Positions 45,530-56,150 of a DNA stretch of 64,000 bases are shown in pieces (within the stretch, counting starts at the first letter, position 1; each line of letters opens with the position of its first letter). The stretch lies in NCBI GenBank assembly GCA_963755195.1, contig CAVWIZ010000008.1:930001-994000 (forward strand), in the 5' to 3' direction. The notes beneath the pieces are model-generated. The model did not search any database, was not told where the DNA came from, and saw nothing but the letters and a program-made list of their open reading frames with translations. The DNA is from CAVQJU01 sp963755195 (GTDB taxonomy: Bacteria; Acidobacteriota; Vicinamibacteria; Vicinamibacterales; CAVVIG01). The position numbers and the translations under genes are program-made.

Positions 45530-47266
45530 TCATGGCGTCCGGCCCACCCCACTGAATGTCTGATAGGTCGTATATCCGCCAGACAGATTCCGGCATCGAT
45601 ACCCGTGCTGCGCCAGGAACCGCGTGGCAAAGTACGATCGCTGTCCCACGCCGCAGTAGGTCCAGATCTCTCGATTCGGCGGCAGCTCGGCGTAGCGGTC
45701 GCGCATCTGCGAGAGCGGTAGATTGATCGCATTCGGCATGTGCGCCTCTGCGAATTCGTCGGGTTCACGCACATCCACCAGCAACGCATCGGTGCGATCG
45801 AGCGCCAGCCAGTCTGCCACGGGCATGTCGCCGTTCAGCACGTTCTCGGCCAGCATCCCTGCGAGGTTGACGGGGTCTTTCGCCGCGCCGAACTGCGGGG
45901 CATAGCACAGTTCGGCCTCGGCCAGGTCGTGCACGGTGCCATGAAATTGAATCGCGGTCGCAATGACATCGATGCGCTTCTCCACGCCCTCGAGTCCTAT
46001 CGCCTGCGCGCCGAGGATGCGGCCGTCTGGAACGGAGAACAGCAGCTTGAGATGAATCGGGCGCGCGCCCGGGTAGTAGCCGGCATGGTGGCCCGGATGG
46101 AGGTACACCTTCTCGAAATTCGCCACGCCGGCGCGCCGCAGTCCCTTCTCGCTCGCGCCGGTGGACGCCACCGTCAGGCCCAGCACGCCCACCACCGCCG
46201 TCGCCTGTATCCCCCGAAACTGCGTCGCACGTCCGGCGATGGACTCGGCCGCCACGCGCCCCTGGCGATTCGCCGGGCCCGCGAGCGGCAGCACCGTGTC
46301 CTGCCCCGTTACGACGTCCGGCACTTCGACGACGTCGCCGACCGCCCAGATGTACGGATCTGAGGTACGCATCTGCGCATCGACGACGATGCCGCTGCGC
46401 GAACCGATCTGGACGCCGGCCGCCTTGGCCAGCCCGATCTCGGGTCGCACGCCGATGGCGAGGACGACGAGATCGGCGGGAAAACTGGCGCCGCTCTCGG
46501 CGACCACGATCAAGCGGCCGTCAGCCCCCTTGTCGATACGGGCCAGGCCGTCGCCGAGATGAAGCTGCACCCCCTTCGCAATCAAGTGCTGCATCAGTGG
46601 GACCGCAACCTCAGGATCGAGCGGGGGCATGACCTGCGGCAGCTTTTCCAGCACGGTCACGGAGAGTCCGCGATGGATCAGGTTCTCGACCATCTCCAAT
46701 CCGATGAATCCGCCGCCGACGATGACTGCGGTGCTGGCGCGGCGATCGGCAATCCAGGAACGGATGCGGCGGGAGTCTGGGATGTTGCGCACCGCGAAGA
46801 CGCCAGGGAGATCCACTCCCGGCAGTTGGGGGCGGATTGGCGCCGCTCCTGGTGACAGCACCAAGGCGTCGTAGCGCTCGATGCGAATATCGCCGGTGTG
46901 GAGATCGCGCACGCTGATCGTGCGCGCTGGGCGGTCGATGCCGATGACGTCGGTGTTCACGTGCACGTCGACATTGAATCGCCCGCGAAACATCGCGGGC
47001 GACGCGACCAGCAGCGATTGCTCGTCGGCAATGACGTCGCCGACATAGTATGGCAGTCCGCAGTTTGCGAAGGCGACGTAGGGCCCGCGATCGAAGACCG
47101 CGATCTCCAGCGACTCGTCCAGGCGCCGGAGCCGCGCGGCGCACGACGCGCCGCCGGCCACGCCGCCGACAATCAGAATGCGGCGAGCGCGGCCGGAGCG
47201 GCGCGAGTGCGTCGTCGGCGCAGAACCAGCTTCAGCGTCATCGCTCATCGGAACTCCAATCGACAT
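45530..47266 (-). CDS. CoA-disulfide reductase with C-terminal rhodanese domain
   Basis: Intact, 578 residues. FAD motif GGVAGGASCAARLRR, active-site Cys in FANCGLPYYVGDVI (single-Cys type of the CoADR/Npsr group, no CxxxxC pair), NAD motif VIVGGGFIGLEMVENL, and the ATG-type IWAVGDVVEVPDV. From about residue 485 a rhodanese domain follows (LLVDVREPDEFAEAHMPNAI) with active Cys in IWTYCGVGQRS. This CoADR-rhodanese fusion reduces CoA disulfides, persulfides or polysulfides with NAD(P)H. Cytoplasmic. A 286-bp gap upstream separates it from the TlpA-like gene; I see nothing clear in it. Confidence 0.92.
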   Translation of the reverse strand: MSIGVPMSDDAEAGSAPTTHSRRSGRARRILIVGGVAGGASCAARLRRLDESLEIAVFDRGPYVAFANCGLPYYVGDVIADEQSLLVASPAMFRGRFNVDVHVNTDVIGIDRPARTISVRDLHTGDIRIERYDALVLSPGAAPIRPQLPGVDLPGVFAVRNIPDSRRIRSWIADRRASTAVIVGGGFIGLEMVENLIHRGLSVTVLEKLPQVMPPLDPEVAVPLMQHLIAKGVQLHLGDGLARIDKGADGRLIVVAESGASFPADLVVLAIGVRPEIGLAKAAGVQIGSRSGIVVDAQMRTSDPYIWAVGDVVEVPDVVTGQDTVLPLAGPANRQGRVAAESIAGRATQFRGIQATAVVGVLGLTVASTGASEKGLRRAGVANFEKVYLHPGHHAGYYPGARPIHLKLLFSVPDGRILGAQAIGLEGVEKRIDVIATAIQFHGTVHDLAEAELCYAPQFGAAKDPVNLAGMLAENVLNGDMPVADWLALDRTDALLVDVREPDEFAEAHMPNAINLPLSQMRDRYAELPPNREIWTYCGVGQRSYFATRFLAQHGYRCRNLSGGYTTYQTFSGVGRTP

Positions 47267-47552
47267 CGATCACGTGACTTCATCATTGTGTGCCAGGGTT
47301 GCGCCGATGATCGCCTGGGTGGTACTGCCGTTACTACATGGGGCGCCGGACGGCCGACGACCGACGGCAGATCAGGCGTTGGCGGGCGATTGCGCGGCAC
47401 GTGGCCGCGGTTCGGAAACACCGCCAGAAGGGCGATCATGCGTGCCGCCGACAGCAGCGGCAGGCACTGCTGCACTGGGCGTACGACAGCCGCGAGCTCT
47501 AGCGCCGGACCGCGATGAACGACGCATCCACGACGGAGCCGTCTGCTCCTAT

Positions 47553-48803
47553 CTACGGCTCTGTCGGCTCCTGGAGGAGCCGCTCGATCAAATCGCGCTC
47601 TTCCCGCTTCAACCGCACATGCTCGTCGCCGGTCGCCGCACTCGCGAACCCGGCGTGCACGCGCCTGACGCGTCCGTCGCGTCCCAGGATGATCGTCGTC
47701 GGAAAGACGGCGAAGTTCACCAGCTGCGGCAACTTCCCCGCCACCTCGGAGACGTCGTTGGTGCCCGGCACGAGAATCGGATATTCGACGCCGTAGCGCC
47801 TGATAAAGGAGAGGACACGCGGGCGGGCGACTGACAGCGTGGCGTCGTTCTCGAAGAACAGGCCGACGATCTCGAGGCCCTTCGCATGGAATTCCCTGTA
47901 GAGCTCCATGAGAAACGGCACCTCGTCGTGGCAATTCGCGCACCAGGTGCCACCGATGGTCAACACGACCACCCGGCCTTGAAATATCGGGTCCGTGTCC
48001 CTGACCATCTTCCCGTCAAGATCCGGTCCGAAAAAACGAAAGCGCTCCGTCGGATCCGTCACGCTGGTGAAGCGCGACAGGTCGGGCGGCTCGGGGATGC
48101 CTTTCGCGCGGGCTTCGTTCGTGCGCGCGGCGCGATAGGTGAACCTTCGATCGAGCGTCACGCTGAGCGTGCCGTCGGCCTCGAGCTGGGCTTCGAAGAG
48201 CAGCGGCCGCTCACCGGCGAAGTGGCTCATCACCAGCCGGCCGTCTGTCCAGTGGCCGACCAGCGTCCCGGTGTCGCCCGACGTTCTCAGAATCGCGCCC
48301 GAGACTTCGGGGCCGGATTGCCGAAGGTACAGCCGCCATGACACGTCGAGCTTCGACCCGTCGTCGGCGGTTCGATACATGGCCCAGTTGCCCTCGACCC
48401 GAGGGACCTCGCCCGTTGTCAGCGGCACGGAGGCAAATCGTCGCGCCCGAAATTCCTGCGGTCGCGCGTTGACGCGTTTGTTGCGATACGTGCCGCGGAG
48501 CTCGTCGCCCTCGAGCGTTGCTTCGAGCGTCGTGTTGAGGAAATCCCAGTCGAGCCTCAGCGTGCCGTTTTCGACGCTCCCCGACGTCGAGCCCACCTTG
48601 CGATCGCCCTCAAAGAAGAAGCCTTCGACGTGGCCTTCGTTCTGCGCGATCTCGAAGCGGAACGGAACATCTACGTTGTTGGCAACGATGACCGCGTCCC
48701 ACAACCCGGACGCCGTCCGCGCAGGCGTCCGGGAGCACCCGGCCCCGAGGGCGGCGAGCGTGAGCGCGCAGGCGACGGTGGAGGTACGGAGCCTAGCGCA
48801 CAT
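47553..48803 (-). CDS. Lipoprotein with C-terminal TlpA-like thioredoxin domain
   Basis: Intact, 416 residues. Lipobox LAALGAGCSR near residue 23 marks a lipoprotein. The N-terminal two thirds is a beta-rich domain (AQNEGHVEGFFFEGDRKVG, LRGTYRNKRVNARPQEFRAR) of unknown role. The C-terminal third is a TlpA/ResA-type thioredoxin: VVVLTIGGTWCANCHDEVPF with a WCxxC-type active site (WCANC), then VEYPILVPGTNDVSEVAG and the cis-Pro region FAVFPTTIILGRDG. It is a membrane-anchored periplasmic thiol-disulfide protein, possibly for heme or copper protein maturation. Confidence 0.88.
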   Translation of the reverse strand: MCARLRTSTVACALTLAALGAGCSRTPARTASGLWDAVIVANNVDVPFRFEIAQNEGHVEGFFFEGDRKVGSTSGSVENGTLRLDWDFLNTTLEATLEGDELRGTYRNKRVNARPQEFRARRFASVPLTTGEVPRVEGNWAMYRTADDGSKLDVSWRLYLRQSGPEVSGAILRTSGDTGTLVGHWTDGRLVMSHFAGERPLLFEAQLEADGTLSVTLDRRFTYRAARTNEARAKGIPEPPDLSRFTSVTDPTERFRFFGPDLDGKMVRDTDPIFQGRVVVLTIGGTWCANCHDEVPFLMELYREFHAKGLEIVGLFFENDATLSVARPRVLSFIRRYGVEYPILVPGTNDVSEVAGKLPQLVNFAVFPTTIILGRDGRVRRVHAGFASAATGDEHVRLKREERDLIERLLQEPTEP

Positions 48804-48831
48804 CGTCTCGCGCTAGTGTAGTGCCCCACGC

Positions 48832-49092
48832 ATGTTCGTGTCGCACGCCCTCGCCGCCGGCGGCCTGCAGTTCATCAGGCTGCCGGGCGGCTGGACAGGG
48901 GAGGTTCATCCGCCGAAGTCGCAGTTCCTGATCTGCCTGGAGGGCCACCTCGAGGTCGCGGTCAGCGACGGCGAGAAACGGTCGTTCGGGCCCGGCGCCT
49001 GTGTCCTGATGGAAGACGTCGACGGGAAGGGCCACCGCAGCCACGTGCGCAGCGGACGCGACTGTCTGGCGGCCATAGTCCCGATCGATTGA
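48832..49092 (+). CDS. Small cupin-domain protein
   Basis: 86 residues, ATG at 48832, divergent from the TlpA lipoprotein with 28 bp between. QFLICLEGHLEVAVSDGEKR, FGPGACVLMEDVDGKGHRS and CLAAIVPID fit a single cupin barrel. The first strand is short (HPPKSQF), so the usual metal-binding His of the first cupin motif is limited to one (EVHPP). Function unknown. Confidence 0.7.
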   Translation: MFVSHALAAGGLQFIRLPGGWTGEVHPPKSQFLICLEGHLEVAVSDGEKRSFGPGACVLMEDVDGKGHRSHVRSGRDCLAAIVPID

Positions 49093-49316
49093 CGCTCCCA
49101 CGGCGATACCGCCAAAAGGCGCCGGAAGTACGCCGAGGCCCAGCCGACGTATCTGTGGATTTTTCCTCGCTCCGTTGGAGTTTTTCCCAAATCGCCGCGC
49201 TGGCCCACGCCGAATCCGTCTGCTTGGGGCCCGATTGCTGTCGGCCCCGACTTTGCGTTCTTTTTACGCGGTCCACTTCATTCGAAAGTTGGGTCGACTT
49301 GTAAAGGATGGTTTCC

Positions 49317-49730
49317 ATGAACATCAAAGCTGTTGGATTTCTCGTCGGCGTCACCTCGTTGGCGTTCGTATTTGCGGCGGGCGACACCCTCGCGCAGGGG
49401 CGCGGGGGGCGAGGTCCCAATTACAACATGGCGGCCGAAATCACCGTCACCGGGACGGTGCAGGATCTGAAACCCGGCCCGCAACAGGGCATGCACGTCA
49501 TGCTCAAGACAACGGACGCGGTGCTGGAACTCGCCCTCGGTCCGTCTTGGTACCAAACAGAGAAGAGGTACGAGATCGCGAAGGGCGATCAGATCACCGT
49601 CATCGGCGCGAAGAGCACGGTCGACGGCCATGATCTGCTGCTCGCGCGCGAAATCAAGAAGGGTTCCGAGACGATGACCTTCCGCGACGCCAAAGGCTTC
49701 CCGATGTGGGCCGGCCGCGGTCGCCAGTAG
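49317..49730 (+). CDS. Small secreted protein of unknown function
   Basis: 137 residues; ATG at 49317 follows AAGGATGG at suitable distance. Signal peptide MNIKAVGFLVGVTSLAFVFA, then a Gly/Arg-rich segment (QGRGGRGPNYNM) and a beta-rich domain: ITVTGTVQDLKPGPQQGMHV, LALGPSWYQTEKRYEIAKGD, QITVIGAKSTVDGHDLLLAR. The repeated GTV/ITV strands suggest an OB-like fold, as in bacterial DUF5666/YgiW-type proteins; no firm family. A weak hairpin (ATTGCCG/CGGCAAT, 49759-49783) follows the gene. Confidence 0.7.
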   Translation: MNIKAVGFLVGVTSLAFVFAAGDTLAQGRGGRGPNYNMAAEITVTGTVQDLKPGPQQGMHVMLKTTDAVLELALGPSWYQTEKRYEIAKGDQITVIGAKSTVDGHDLLLAREIKKGSETMTFRDAKGFPMWAGRGRQ

Positions 49731-49812
49731 CGAATTCTGGGGCCTGACGTAAACTCTGATTGCCGTCCCTGCCCGGCGGCAATCGTGATGCGTATCGAGC
49801 GCCGGGAGTCTG

Positions 49813-50468
49813 ATGAAACCCTGCGACTGCCGTGACCGCCACGTGCCACGCCGCGTCGTCCTCACGGGCGGTCCTGGAGCGGGCAAGACGGCCGTGCTGG
49901 AGCTCATTCGGCTGTTCTTCTGCGAGCACGTCAAGACACTCCCGGAAGCCGCCGGCATCGTTTTCGGCGGTCGCTTCCCGCGCAGCGATTCCCCGCCGTT
50001 GCGTCAGGCGGCACAGCGTGCGATTTACCACATCCAGCGCGAGCTCGAGTCGGTCGCCGACACCGAGAACGCCGCTGTGGTGCTGTGCGACCGGGGCACG
50101 GTGGATTGCGCGGCCTACTGGACTCGGGGAGGGCGACCTCTTTTCGGCCGTGGGCACCACGCGTGCCGATTGAAGTGGCGCGTTACGACGCCGTCATCCA
50201 CCTGCGCACACCGACGTCGCCCGACGCCTACAATCGCGACAACCCGCTGCGCCTCGAGTCCATCGAGGAGGCGGCGGCGATCGATGCGCAGATCACCGCG
50301 CAGTGGTCCGAGCATCCGCGCCGCTTCGTCGTGGAGCCGACGGAGGATTTCCTGCACAAGGCCGCAAGAGCCCTGGCGCTGCTGAGAAGCGAGGTCCCCG
50401 AGTGCTGCCGTCATCACGTTCGCGCGCTTCTTCTGGGACGACGGGGCGAGCGCGGAGCCGGGCCCTGA
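49813..50468 (+). CDS. AAA ATP-binding protein (AAA_28/NadR-kinase-like), one frameshift
   Basis: P-loop VVLTGGPGAGKTAVLELIR near the N-terminus, then FGGRFPRSDSPPLRQAAQRA, VVLCDRGTVDCAAYW (Walker B-like, DRGxxD), and after a frame change near 50135 YDAVIHLRTP, YNRDNPLRLESIEEAAAID and HPRRFVVEPTEDFLHKAARA. This is the AAA_28 group of nucleotide-binding proteins, related to NadR-type kinases. About 218 residues. The stop lies right at the edge of the degenerate MITE-like copy. Confidence 0.8.
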
Positions 50469-50472
50469 CTGG

Positions 50473-50619
50473 GTGCCCCGTAGTCCGTCTCGTTGAACGA
50501 GGACCAGATCGCGAACGCGGCGCCATGGCGAGAGCGGACGTCGAGCATCGGGAGGCGAGACGCAGACACTCGGCCTGCCCGCAGCGAGGTCGGTCCTCGA
50601 TTCCGTGGACGGGCCGTTG
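50473..50619. mobile_element. Degenerate copy of the 165-bp MITE-like element
   Basis: Shares GAGGACCAGATCGCG and ACGCGGCGCC with the copy at 41214-41378 and has a matching right end (GGTCCTCGATTCCGTGGACG, then GGGCC). The left end has diverged (GTCCGTCTCGTTGAACG). It lies between convergent genes, at the 3' ends of both the AAA ATPase and the HlyD-like gene. Confidence 0.55.
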
Positions 50620-51821
50620 TCCACCGGGAGTCGTTCGCGCACGCGAGCGCCGTCGACGAGCGTGTCGCCGGGATGGAGAATCACGCGAGCGCCTTCGGCG
50701 AGCCCCGAGATCACTTCCGCGTACTGACCCGTCTGGTGTCCCAACTCGACGAGGGTCCGCCGCGCCCGGCCGCCGATCGATCACGTACACCGCCCATTGC
50801 TCGCCATGGCGGAACAACGCGCTCGTCGGCACCTTCACGACATTCGGCGATTCCCAGATGACCACGCGGACCTCGACTCGATAGCCGTCGCCGAGCGACG
50901 CCCTTGCCGCGGGTGAGGGCTCGACGAAGTCGAGCACGACGTTCACGCGCTGTTCTTCGACGCCGAGCGCCGAGATCTTCATGAAGCCCGCCGGCTCGAT
51001 CCGTCGGACTCGCGCCTCCAGCGGTTTCTCGCCGCCCCATTGCTCGACGAATGGCTCGCGCACCCGGCCTTCACGCGGACCGCGTCCGTGGACAGCAGGT
51101 CCGCCACGATTTCCAGCCGCCCGGGTCGCCGATCTCGACGAGCGGGTCGCCGGCCGGCACGAACGTCTCGCTTTCTCGAAGGCGTTTGAGCACGACGCCG
51201 TCGACCGGCGCCGTCACGCTCACCACGCGGCCGGGCGCCTCGAGCGTCGACGGCGCCAGACGCGCCTCCGCCACGCTGCAGCTCCGACGTGGCCGCGCGA
51301 ACCGCGAACGCGGCGGCGTTGACGGTTTCCTGGGCGACACGGACGTCCGCCTCGTGCGCCTCGAGCTCCTGTTTGGCGACGACGCGATCTTCGGCAAGCG
51401 CCCGGATGCGGGCGAGATCCCGCCGGGCCTGGTCCAGCGTCGCCTTGGCACGCTGTTCTTCCGCGCGCGCCCGGCCGAGCGCGGCCCTGGCGCTCTCGAC
51501 GCCGGCCTCCGCCTCGGCCCGGGTTCGCGCATCGAGCAGCGGCGGCGCTTCCGCGCGCACGCGCGCCACCACCTGGCCGCGTGTCACGCGATCGCCGGGC
51601 TCCAGCTCGATCCGAAGCACCCGGCCGGACACGGGGGCGGACACGATGAATCGATCGCGCACGCGCGTCACGCCTTCTTCGTCGACCGTGACGACCAACG
51701 GCCCGCGCGAGACGGACGCGACATCGACCTGGAACGTCGTCGGCCACAACACGACGGCGATCAGGCCGGCGATGACGGCGGCTGAACCAAGAACGCGACG
51801 GTTGGCGAGCAGGCGCAGCAT
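50620..51821 (-). CDS. HlyD-family periplasmic adaptor of an ABC exporter, frameshifted
   Basis: ATG at 51821, five bases after the permease stop. One N-terminal helix (VLGSAAVIAGLIAVVLWP), barrel and lipoyl halves (FIVSAPVSGRVLRIELEPGD, VSVTAPVDGVVLKRLRESET), a coiled-coil hairpin between them (AEAEAGVESARAALGRARAE, IRALAEDRVVAKQELEAHEA) and a beta-barrel end (VIWESPNVVKVPTSALFRHG, YAEVISGLAEGARVILHPGD). Breaks near 51265, 51110, 51065 and 50760. The native end should be near RVRERLP; the frame then runs on into the MITE-like copy and stays open to 50115, antisense to the AAA gene. Works with the FtsX permease as a MacAB/DevBCA-type system. Confidence 0.83.
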
Positions 51822-51826
51822 CGTCG

Positions 51827-54204
51827 TCACTCCCGCGTCTTGAGGACCGCCACCAGATCGAGACGGTCGAGCCGCCGCCTGACGAGCAGACCGGACACGA
51901 CCGCCGCCGCGATGACGACCAGAAACGACCACGCGATCGTCGCCGGCGACGTGACGAACGACAGCCGGTACACCTCGTTGTTGAAGGCCGTCATGATCAC
52001 CTCGCCCAACACGTAGCCGATGACGGCGCCGACCGGAAGCGCCAGGACCGTGAGCACGGCCAGCTCGCCGAGCAGGATCAGCGAGATCTCGCCGCGCGTG
52101 AATCCCAGCACGCGCAGGCTCGCCAGCTCGCGCTCCCGCTCGGAGAGCGAGACGCGCGCCGAGTTGTAGACCACGCCGAACGCGATGATGCCGGCGAACA
52201 TCACGTTGAGAAAGATCTGCAGGTACATGTTCTCCGCCATCGTGTCGCGGAAATTCTGGAGCGTGACCGCCGTCAGGGCGACGCCGGCGATGGCCGGCAG
52301 CGCCTTCACGGCCGCGTAGAAGCGCCCAATCGCGGCCGGGTCGAGCGTCACGGCGGCGCCGGTGATCACCCCGCCTTCGTGGAGCATCGCCCGAAGCGCG
52401 TCGATCCGCATGTAGGCCTGAAGCCCGACGCTGTCGTCGACGAGCGTCACGACCGGGATCTGCCGCACGAACCGCATCCCCTCGAGCACCTCGACCTGTA
52501 TCAGGTCGCCGGGCGAGACATCGAGGATCCGGCCGAGCATCGTCGAGAACACGAGTCCGTCGGCCGGAAGCGACATCACGCGACCGCTCCGGCTCACGAT
52601 GCGGTTGAGGCGCGGCGTCTCCGGCAGCCCGGTCAGGGCGAGCGTGCGCGACCGATGGCCGGCCCGCAGGCGAACGGGCACGCTGCGGATCGGCTCGACG
52701 TCCATGACGCCCGGCAGATGTTCGACCGAGGACATGGCACGAGGCGACCGGGGTTCCACGAAGGTCACCATCGCATCCTGGCGCATGCCCATGACGAACT
52801 GCTCGTTGAGCAGCACGTTCATGACGTCGACGAAGGCCAGGCCCACGAAGAGCACGGCCACGGCGAAGGCGATGCCGATCACCGACGTCGCCGACCGCAG
52901 GGGCTGACGTTCGAGATTGCGCAGAATCATCCGCGTCGCCGGCGTCATGCGGACATGCCGCCACACGCGCTCGACGACACTGCGACGATACCGGGCTGGC
53001 GTCTCCGGACGCATCGCTTCCGCCGGCGGAATGCGCACCGCGCGCCGCACCGCCGACTGCGCGCCCACCGCCGCGACCGCGAGGCTGACGATCACCGACA
53101 GGACGGCGACGCCGACCGAGAGATGGAAATCGAGGGCCGGGAACCGGAAGAACTCGTTGTAGAGGCCAATCATGCTCGAGCCGAGCCAGGCGCCGGCCGC
53201 GACGCCGGCCAGCGCGCCGGATCCGGCGATCACGAGCGCCCACTTGATGTAGTGCCAGGCCAGCTCCCGATTCGAGTAGCCGAGCGCCTTGAGCGCGGCG
53301 ATCTGCGGGCGCTGCAGGGACAACGCGCGCGTCAGCGCGACGTTCAGGATGAAGGCCGCGACGCCGAGGAAGATGAGCGGCGTGATGAAGCCGAAGGTCT
53401 GGAGCTGCCGCAGCTCGTTGTCGAGCATCCAGGCGGACATCTGAACGGATCGCGGTATCGCGCCAAAGCCGCCGTAGGCCTCGAGCAACCCGTCGAGCCC
53501 GGCGATGACATCGGCGGTATTGGCTCCTCGCGCGGTCGCGATCGACACATCGTTGAAGCCGCCTTCCATGTTGAAGGCCGATGCGAGGGCGCGGCGGCTC
53601 ATCCAGAAGATCCCGAACTGCCGCTTGTCCGGAAAGATCGCGCCCGGCCGGATCGTATAGACGTATTCGGGCGACAGCGCGATCCCGACGATCGTCAGCC
53701 AGCGGCGGCGTCCGTTGATGATCGCCGCGACGCGGTCGCCGGGATTGAAGCCGTGCGCGTCGCAGAAGATCTCGCTCGCGAGCACCTCGTCCGGACGCGT
53801 GGGATCGAGCCACCGTCCCCGGCGCAGGTACACGTCGTTCAGCGCCGGGCGGCCGCGGTCGGGCACCGAGATCAGCCGTCCGATGGCCGGCTCCGCCATC
53901 CCCGGCACGTCGAGCGTGACATCGGCGACCACACGCGTGGAGACGGCCTCGACGCCGGGCAGCGCCGCGATGCGCGGCTCGAGGCTCGACGGGGCGCGCT
54001 TGAGCGACGCGAAGACGTCGGCAAACCGCGCGGAATCGTAGTAGGCGGCGCGCGTGCGCTGGAGCGAGTCGAAGTTCGACAGGTACATGACGAACATCGC
54101 CACGCCCGCCGCGATGACCGAGGCGATGGCCAGCGACTGCCCCTTCATCGCCCACAGATCGCGAATCAGTTTCCGATCCAGCGCGCGAAGCCTCGCGGGC
54201 ATCG

Positions 54205-54211
<7 letters not shown>
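51827..54211 (-). CDS. FtsX-family ABC transporter permease
   Basis: 794 residues from the ATG at 54211. Two repeated FtsX modules: an N-terminal helix (SLAIASVIAAGVAMFVMYLS), a large periplasmic domain, three helices (ITPLIFLGVAAFILNVALTR, WALVIAGSGALAGVAAGAWL, LSVGVAVLSVIVSLAVAAVG), then a second helix, domain and three helices, ending LVAVLKTRE. The conserved LKALGYSNRELAWHY and LRVLGFTRGEISLILL are the cytoplasmic coupling segments. As read, the frame is continuous with the ATPase upstream, giving an apparent 1032-residue fusion; I annotate two genes because the alternate frame supplies a normal ATPase ending that overlaps this ATG (see findings). Confidence 0.82.
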
Positions 54212-54925
<714 letters not shown>

Positions 54926-54959
54926 TGAAGGGCACGTCCCGCGTCAAGGCTAGCCTTAA

Positions 54960-55273
54960 CTAACTTGCCGCGCCAGCAGTCTGGTTGGCCAGGTAGTTCT
55001 GCAGACCCATCTGCTCGATCTGGGCGCGCTGCATCTCCGCCCAGTCCGCGTGGCCCTCTTCCATCTTGAGGATCTGAAGCAACAAGTCACCCGTGGCTTG
55101 ATCGCCTCGGCATGGTGCATCTCGTCTCTCGCCTGGCCCTCGATGGCTTTGTGAAGCTTGTCGTAGCCCCAGCTGTCGCACATCTCGGAGTGCACCATGT
55201 ACTGACTGATGGCGGTGAGCTCGTCCGCCAGGAGTTGATTGAGGACTGTCAGCAGTTTCTCGTTGCCTTTCAT
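54960..55273 (-). pseudogene. Bacterioferritin with internal out-of-frame deletion
   Basis: ATG at 55273 has GGAGG upstream. MKGNEKLLTVLNQLLADELT, SQYMVHSEMCDSWGYDKLHK and GQARDEMHHAEAI are the first two helices of bacterioferritin, with Glu18 and the ExxH ligands. Near 55100 the sequence jumps, out of frame, to ATGDLLLQILKMEEGHADWA and QMGLQNYLANQTAGAAS, the end of the fourth helix. About 50 residues (third helix and most of the loop) are missing. The family has about 158 residues. No active ferroxidase cage can form unless the gap is an assembly error. Confidence 0.82.
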
Positions 55274-55349
55274 CGTCCGCCTCCATGTTGCGAAGTCGAC
55301 CACTCGTATCCGACGGCTCGCTGCGCGTCAGGTGCGCAGTCCGTGCACC

Positions 55350-56150
55350 TCATCGCGACGAAGAAAGGAAGCTCACGCCGGCCGCCACCAGCACGCTGAC
55401 CGACAGAAGGGCGACCGAGGCCGGACCGGCTGGCAGGTCGAAGTAGAACGAGACCGCGAGCCCCAGGCACGGCAGCGCTGCACCCAGCCCGGTGGCCGTC
55501 ACGAACGTCGCCCGCATGTTCGAGGTGACGAGCAACGCGGCCATCGCGGGAAGTGTCAAGAGCGCGAACGTCAGCAACGCGCCGACTTCATGGACGGCGG
55601 CCGCCGCCGCAACGCCCACCAGGAGATTCAGGCCGAGCGACCACAGGCGCGCGTTGACGCCGGCGACCTGCGCCGCTTCGGCATCGAAGGTGACGAGCAG
55701 AAAGCGTTGCGAGAAGAGCACGTGCGCCAGTCCGATGGCGAGCGCGACGATCACCAGGCCGACGGCATGGCTGACGCTGACGACGAGCAGATTGCCAAAC
55801 AACAGGTGCAGGGCGTCCGCGTCGGGCGCTCCCGCGGCGGCCAGAACGAGCACGGGCGCCGACGAAGCGGCCGCATACGCCCACCCCATCAGCGACTCAG
55901 CCGACACCCGGCGCGGCCGCTGGACCAGCCCCAGCGCCAGCGCGGCGGCGACCGAGGCAGCGACCGAAGCAATCTCGGGAGACCAGTCGAAGGCTTCGGC
56001 CACCGCGGCTCCCACCGTCGCCGCATTCGCCAACACGAGACCGAGGAAGACCACCCGTCTGATGACGAGGTAGACGCCGATGATTCCCAGGGAGGCCCCC
56101 GTCGCAATCGCCGCGATCAGGGCCAGGCGCATGAACGCAGGTTCAAACAT
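55350..56150 (-). CDS. ABC-3 family metal transporter permease (Zn/Mn-type)
   Basis: Intact, 266 residues from the ATG at 56150, which overlaps the ATPase stop by 8 bases. Eight to nine hydrophobic helices, with YLVIRRVVFLGLVLANAATV, LMGWAYAAASSAPVLVLAAA, LLVVSVSHAVGLVIVALAIG, FDAEAAQVAGVNARLWSLGL and VHEVGALLTFALLTLPAMAA, the ZnuB/TroC/AztB pattern. It would form the inner-membrane channel for zinc or manganese. No periplasmic binding protein gene lies next to it in this window. Confidence 0.88.
   Translation of the reverse strand: MFEPAFMRLALIAAIATGASLGIIGVYLVIRRVVFLGLVLANAATVGAAVAEAFDWSPEIASVAASVAAALALGLVQRPRRVSAESLMGWAYAAASSAPVLVLAAAGAPDADALHLLFGNLLVVSVSHAVGLVIVALAIGLAHVLFSQRFLLVTFDAEAAQVAGVNARLWSLGLNLLVGVAAAAAVHEVGALLTFALLTLPAMAALLVTSNMRATFVTATGLGAALPCLGLAVSFYFDLPAGPASVALLSVSVLVAAGVSFLSSSR

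Noticed and set aside
47267..47552. Small gene between the CoA-disulfide reductase and TlpA genes
   Set aside because: No frame with a ribosome site, signal peptide or known motif; open frames there are shadows without conserved pattern.
50115..50620. Natural C-terminal extension of the HlyD-like protein
   Set aside because: The extra frame runs through the MITE-like copy and antisense to the AAA gene, with no similarity to adaptor proteins.
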